Source: Inediibacterium massiliense
GTDB lineage: Bacteria; Bacillota; Clostridia; Peptostreptococcales; Thermotaleaceae
Reading direction: 5' to 3'
DNA: 64,000 nucleotides
Assembly: GCF_001282725.1 (NCBI RefSeq)
Contig: NZ_LN876587.1
Span: 1,173,695-1,237,694 of the forward strand
Shown: positions 62,141 through 64,000 of the stretch, piece by piece
Layout of the letters: the number at the start of each line of letters is the position of its first letter
Numbering within the stretch: position 1 is the first letter of the stretch
Notes under the pieces: model-generated
Told to the model about the DNA's origin: nothing
The model's database searches: none
The model's input: only the letters and a program-made list of their open reading frames with translations
Program-made: the position numbers and the translations under genes

Positions 62141-62153
62141 TGTTATATACAAT

Positions 62154-62181
62154 ACTATACGTAAATACCCTTATTTGTCAA
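62154..62181 (-). promoter_or_regulatory. Promoter of the binding protein/acyltransferase operon
   Basis: On the minus strand, TTGACA (62176-62181) and TATAGT (62154-62159) are separated by 16 bp. The arrangement mirrors that of gbsR. The resulting leader is about 230 bases long. Confidence 0.6.
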
Positions 62182-62517
62182 ATTCTAATGGGTTAGATGT
62201 CCTGTGATACCTTGTATAAAGCTTTATTTTTTCTTTGAAATAATTATCGTTTAATTTAATATAATAGAGTTAATATCTATAAAAGAAAGGATTTTACCAT
62301 TTACATAAATATATTTTTTAGCCATAATAGTCCTTTCTTTGTATCAAAACTTAGTTTTTCATTTTATAATTGAACTTTTTAAATAATGTTTTACTGAAAA
62401 TAAATAAAAAAAATAGAAGATATATAAAATATCTCCAGGTTCTTAGGATAGGATCGGTGATATCTGGTTTTGTACTAGGAAGTAAATTTGTTTATACATA
62501 GTCTCTGTAGCATTACT

Positions 62518-62985
62518 TTATTTGACTGGTTCCGTTGATATCCAAATTTTTAATATATCCGTCAAAATTATTTTAGCAACTTTCAAATGATATTCTTTGT
62601 TGGCTACCTTGAAAATTCTGTTATCAATAATATCTTCTATTATGTCAGCGTCAATAGTTTCTACCTCACAACCTAATAATTTATGGTATTTATGTTCAGC
62701 ATATTTTTCAATGGTGATTTTATCTATTTCATCTCCTTCGTATGTTAATATAATATTTATATCTTTAAGAATTAACTTTTGTCTATTGATAGATTGTTCA
62801 AGCTTTTTCAATCTTTCATCTCGTTCTTCTATTGAAGCATTAAGCTTTTGAATTTCTTCGTAGTACTTATCCACTCTATAGCTAACTAAGGCAATTATTA
62901 TGAATGCTCCAATTATAATTCCAATCATTATTCCCGATAGTACGGAAACAAAGTATTTTATATTTATTGAGTTTATTTTTCCCAT
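62518..62985 (-). CDS. ytrI: Sporulation membrane protein YtrI-like
   Basis: Protein of 155 aa with one N-terminal helix (about residues 11-33), a coiled-coil stretch (about 38-70) and a small C-terminal domain. Its place after ytrH, with a 13-bp overlap, is the same as in Bacillus, where ytrHI are SigE-dependent sporulation genes. Sequence identity to YtrI itself is low by eye, so the name rests mostly on order and layout. Confidence 0.7.
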   Translation of the reverse strand: MGKINSINIKYFVSVLSGIMIGIIIGAFIIIALVSYRVDKYYEEIQKLNASIEERDERLKKLEQSINRQKLILKDINIILTYEGDEIDKITIEKYAEHKYHKLLGCEVETIDADIIEDIIDNRIFKVANKEYHLKVAKIILTDILKIWISTEPVK

Positions 62986-63308
62986 AGTTTTTCACTCTTG
63001 TATAATAGTTTAACAATTAAATATCCAAGATTTGCTCCAATAAAGGCAGAGATAATATATATTATTTGTTTTACTACAGATCTGATTTCTCCTTTGAATA
63101 TTCCTTGTTCAATGATTTCAAAGGACGAAAATGTTCCTCCAAGGCTAACAGCTATTGCCCAAATTTTAATGGAGCTAGCTATATCAATCATAGTTTTAAG
63201 TGGAGGATGATTATTGATTAAAGCTCCAATTCCTGCAAAAAACCCAGCACCAATTATGACTCCTAATGCAATTAAAAATGTATATATAAGATTATTAATA
63301 AAAAGCAT
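62973..63308 (-). CDS. ytrH: Sporulation membrane protein YtrH
   Basis: Membrane protein of 111 aa with three predicted helices. FLIALGVIIGAGFFAGIGAL, PPLKTMIDIASSIKIWAIAV and SLGGTFSSFEIIEQGIFKGE match the YtrH family. The ATG at 63308 has AAGGTGG 8 bases upstream; a GTG at 63320 is less likely. It overlaps ytrI. Needed for normal spore formation in Bacillus. Confidence 0.87.
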   Translation of the reverse strand: MLFINNLIYTFLIALGVIIGAGFFAGIGALINNHPPLKTMIDIASSIKIWAIAVSLGGTFSSFEIIEQGIFKGEIRSVVKQIIYIISAFIGANLGYLIVKLLYKSEKLWEK

Positions 63309-63444
63309 ATCTATAACCACCTTTACTCTTTTTATTAAAATATGTAAGCAAAGTATATAAAATTCTTTTAAAATACAAATCCATTTTAGGATCAGTTATT
63401 TTCTAATGGATCTCCTTTATATTTACAAGCATCATGACTCTATC

Positions 63445-63620
63445 TTACCTCCCTAAATTAAGAGTTAAGGTTATCTCATGGATTACTTAAAAGAAAATAA
63501 AAAAGCCTAAGGAAATATTATAAAAATATCTCCCAGGCTTTTATCCTTCCATGTATACAGTTACTTGTGCATCTTCTATCTGCCCAACCAGTTATAAACT
63601 GCGAAACGCTAGAAAACTTA
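63445..63620 (-). pseudogene. Decayed second guanidine-I riboswitch and gdx leader
   Basis: This stretch aligns with 55321-55500, from the gdx ribosome site TTACCTCCCTAAAT back through terminator and aptamer. The terminator arms and ACATGGAAGGATAAAAGCCT survive. However CTAGGGTTCCG is now CTAGCGTTTCG, and the conserved CTGGTCCGAGAG is altered to GGGCAGATAG. The exporter gene that should follow is absent; next on this strand is ytrH, about 140 bases on. Most of the gap 63309-63660 is this relic. Confidence 0.85.
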
Positions 63621-63660
63621 AATCTATAATTATAAAATACCTATCCCTTTGATTTGCATC

Positions 63661-64000
63661 CTATTCTAAAGATTTTGCATATTTGTAGACTATTTTTTTC
63701 GTATATTTAGGAATGAATATATTATCTTTTTGTTCTACATCTATATGGAAAACATCTATATAGAAATTATTTTTACTATTTATCTGCCATATGAGCCCAT
63801 ACTTGACGTTTAGAATTTGTTCTAGTTTTTTGGGATTTCCTATACATTTTATTTCAAAAGGAAAAGTCATTTTTTTATCATTTATGATTATTGTATTTTT
63901 AGAAAAAATAATATTTGTATCAAAAGCTATTCTTTCATTATTTATGCAAATAGCTTCTGCATCAGATGAATTTAAAATATTTGTTATTAATAATAAACAT
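63661..64000 (-). CDS. DUF881-family protein, C-terminal part (cut by window edge)
   Basis: The frame stays open from the window end (63999) to a stop at 63661, 112 codons. It reads NSSDAEAICINNERIAFDTN then IIFSKNTIIINDKKMTFPFE and IKCIGNPKKLEQIL. This matches the C-terminal domain of DUF881 proteins (pattern AGAEAIxINxxRI...I..NG....PY.I..IG). These are membrane-anchored proteins often encoded near cell division genes. An internal ATG at 63870 is not the real start; the N-terminus lies outside the window. Confidence 0.75.
   Translation of the reverse strand, partial: CLLLITNILNSSDAEAICINNERIAFDTNIIFSKNTIIINDKKMTFPFEIKCIGNPKKLEQILNVKYGLIWQINSKNNFYIDVFHIDVEQKDNIFIPKYTKKIVYKYAKSLE

Noticed and set aside
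62106-62145. Possible CcpA cre site (AAACGTTT core)
   Set aside because: The flanks do not match the cre pattern TGNAANCGNTTNCA, and the closer match is the element in the gbsR leader.
1-64000. Search for CRISPR arrays, tRNA or rRNA genes and prophage
   Set aside because: No regularly spaced repeats, no GTTCGAATC-type T-arm with cloverleaf, no rRNA-like stretch and no phage structural genes were seen by eye.

Overview
The window looks like a chromosomal segment of a low-GC, spore-forming, anaerobic Firmicute of the class Clostridia. The evidence is very AT-rich DNA, Gram-positive Shine-Dalgarno sites (AGGAGG), sporulation genes (spoVK, ytrH/ytrI), an IspH-ribosomal protein S1 fusion and a ferredoxin-dependent 2-oxoacid oxidoreductase. 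I cannot name the genus from sequence alone. No rRNA, tRNA, CRISPR array or intact mobile element was seen.

Layout. (1) About 1-17.6 kb is a patchwork accessory region: an AraC-type regulator, a membrane-anchored MutS-like ATPase, a MerR-controlled MATE pump, a SurA-like anchored protein, a BcrAB-like ABC exporter with its two-component system, and an NhaC antiporter with another two-component system. Between these modules lie gene relics: pieces of an IS200-like/REP-type transposase, a PhnA/YjdM tail, a broken duplicate of the SurA-like locus, and two extra copies of the 3' end of the downstream ynbB-type gene. (2) About 17.6-28.5 kb is a conserved housekeeping block on the minus strand, miaB-mutS-mutL-miaA-hfq-spoVK-GTPase-membrane protein-50-aa protein-ynbB. 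It resembles the Bacillus hfq-spoVK-hflX-ynbB order, but a small Era-like GTPase and a UbiA-like membrane protein take the place of hflX. (3) About 28.6-32 kb holds small membrane proteins, a GNAT enzyme, a DUF2569 protein and relics. (4) About 32-46.8 kb is mostly minus-strand metabolism and housekeeping: ald, a MerR-type protein, cheR, ispH-rpsA, cmk, a HI0933-type flavoprotein, a histidine phosphatase, an RpiR regulator, korDABC, surE, a YtqB/MnmM-like methyltransferase, a GNAT enzyme and an RluB-type pseudouridine synthase. (5) About 47-54 kb is a two-component system divergent from a Gram-positive RND efflux pump. (6) About 54-64 kb has a radical SAM protein, a guanidine-I riboswitch controlling an SMR guanidinium exporter, a degenerate phosphoesterase-like protein, a GbsR-type regulator next to a carnitine/choline acyltransferase and a glycine-betaine-type binding protein, ytrHI, a decayed second guanidine riboswitch, and the 3' end of a DUF881 gene cut by the window edge.

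Links between genes visible in the sequence: a textbook MerR promoter (19-bp spacer over a 9-3-9 palindrome) precedes the MATE gene. A shared 26-bp element sits just downstream of the predicted start points of both gbsR and the binding-protein/acyltransferase operon. CTTA direct repeats about one helical turn apart precede the BcrA-like gene. Start codons overlap stop codons through the spoVK-GTPase-membrane-small protein chain. The main surprise is that ynbB 3'-end copies bracket two different transporter/two-component modules, as if material had been added step by step at this gene end.
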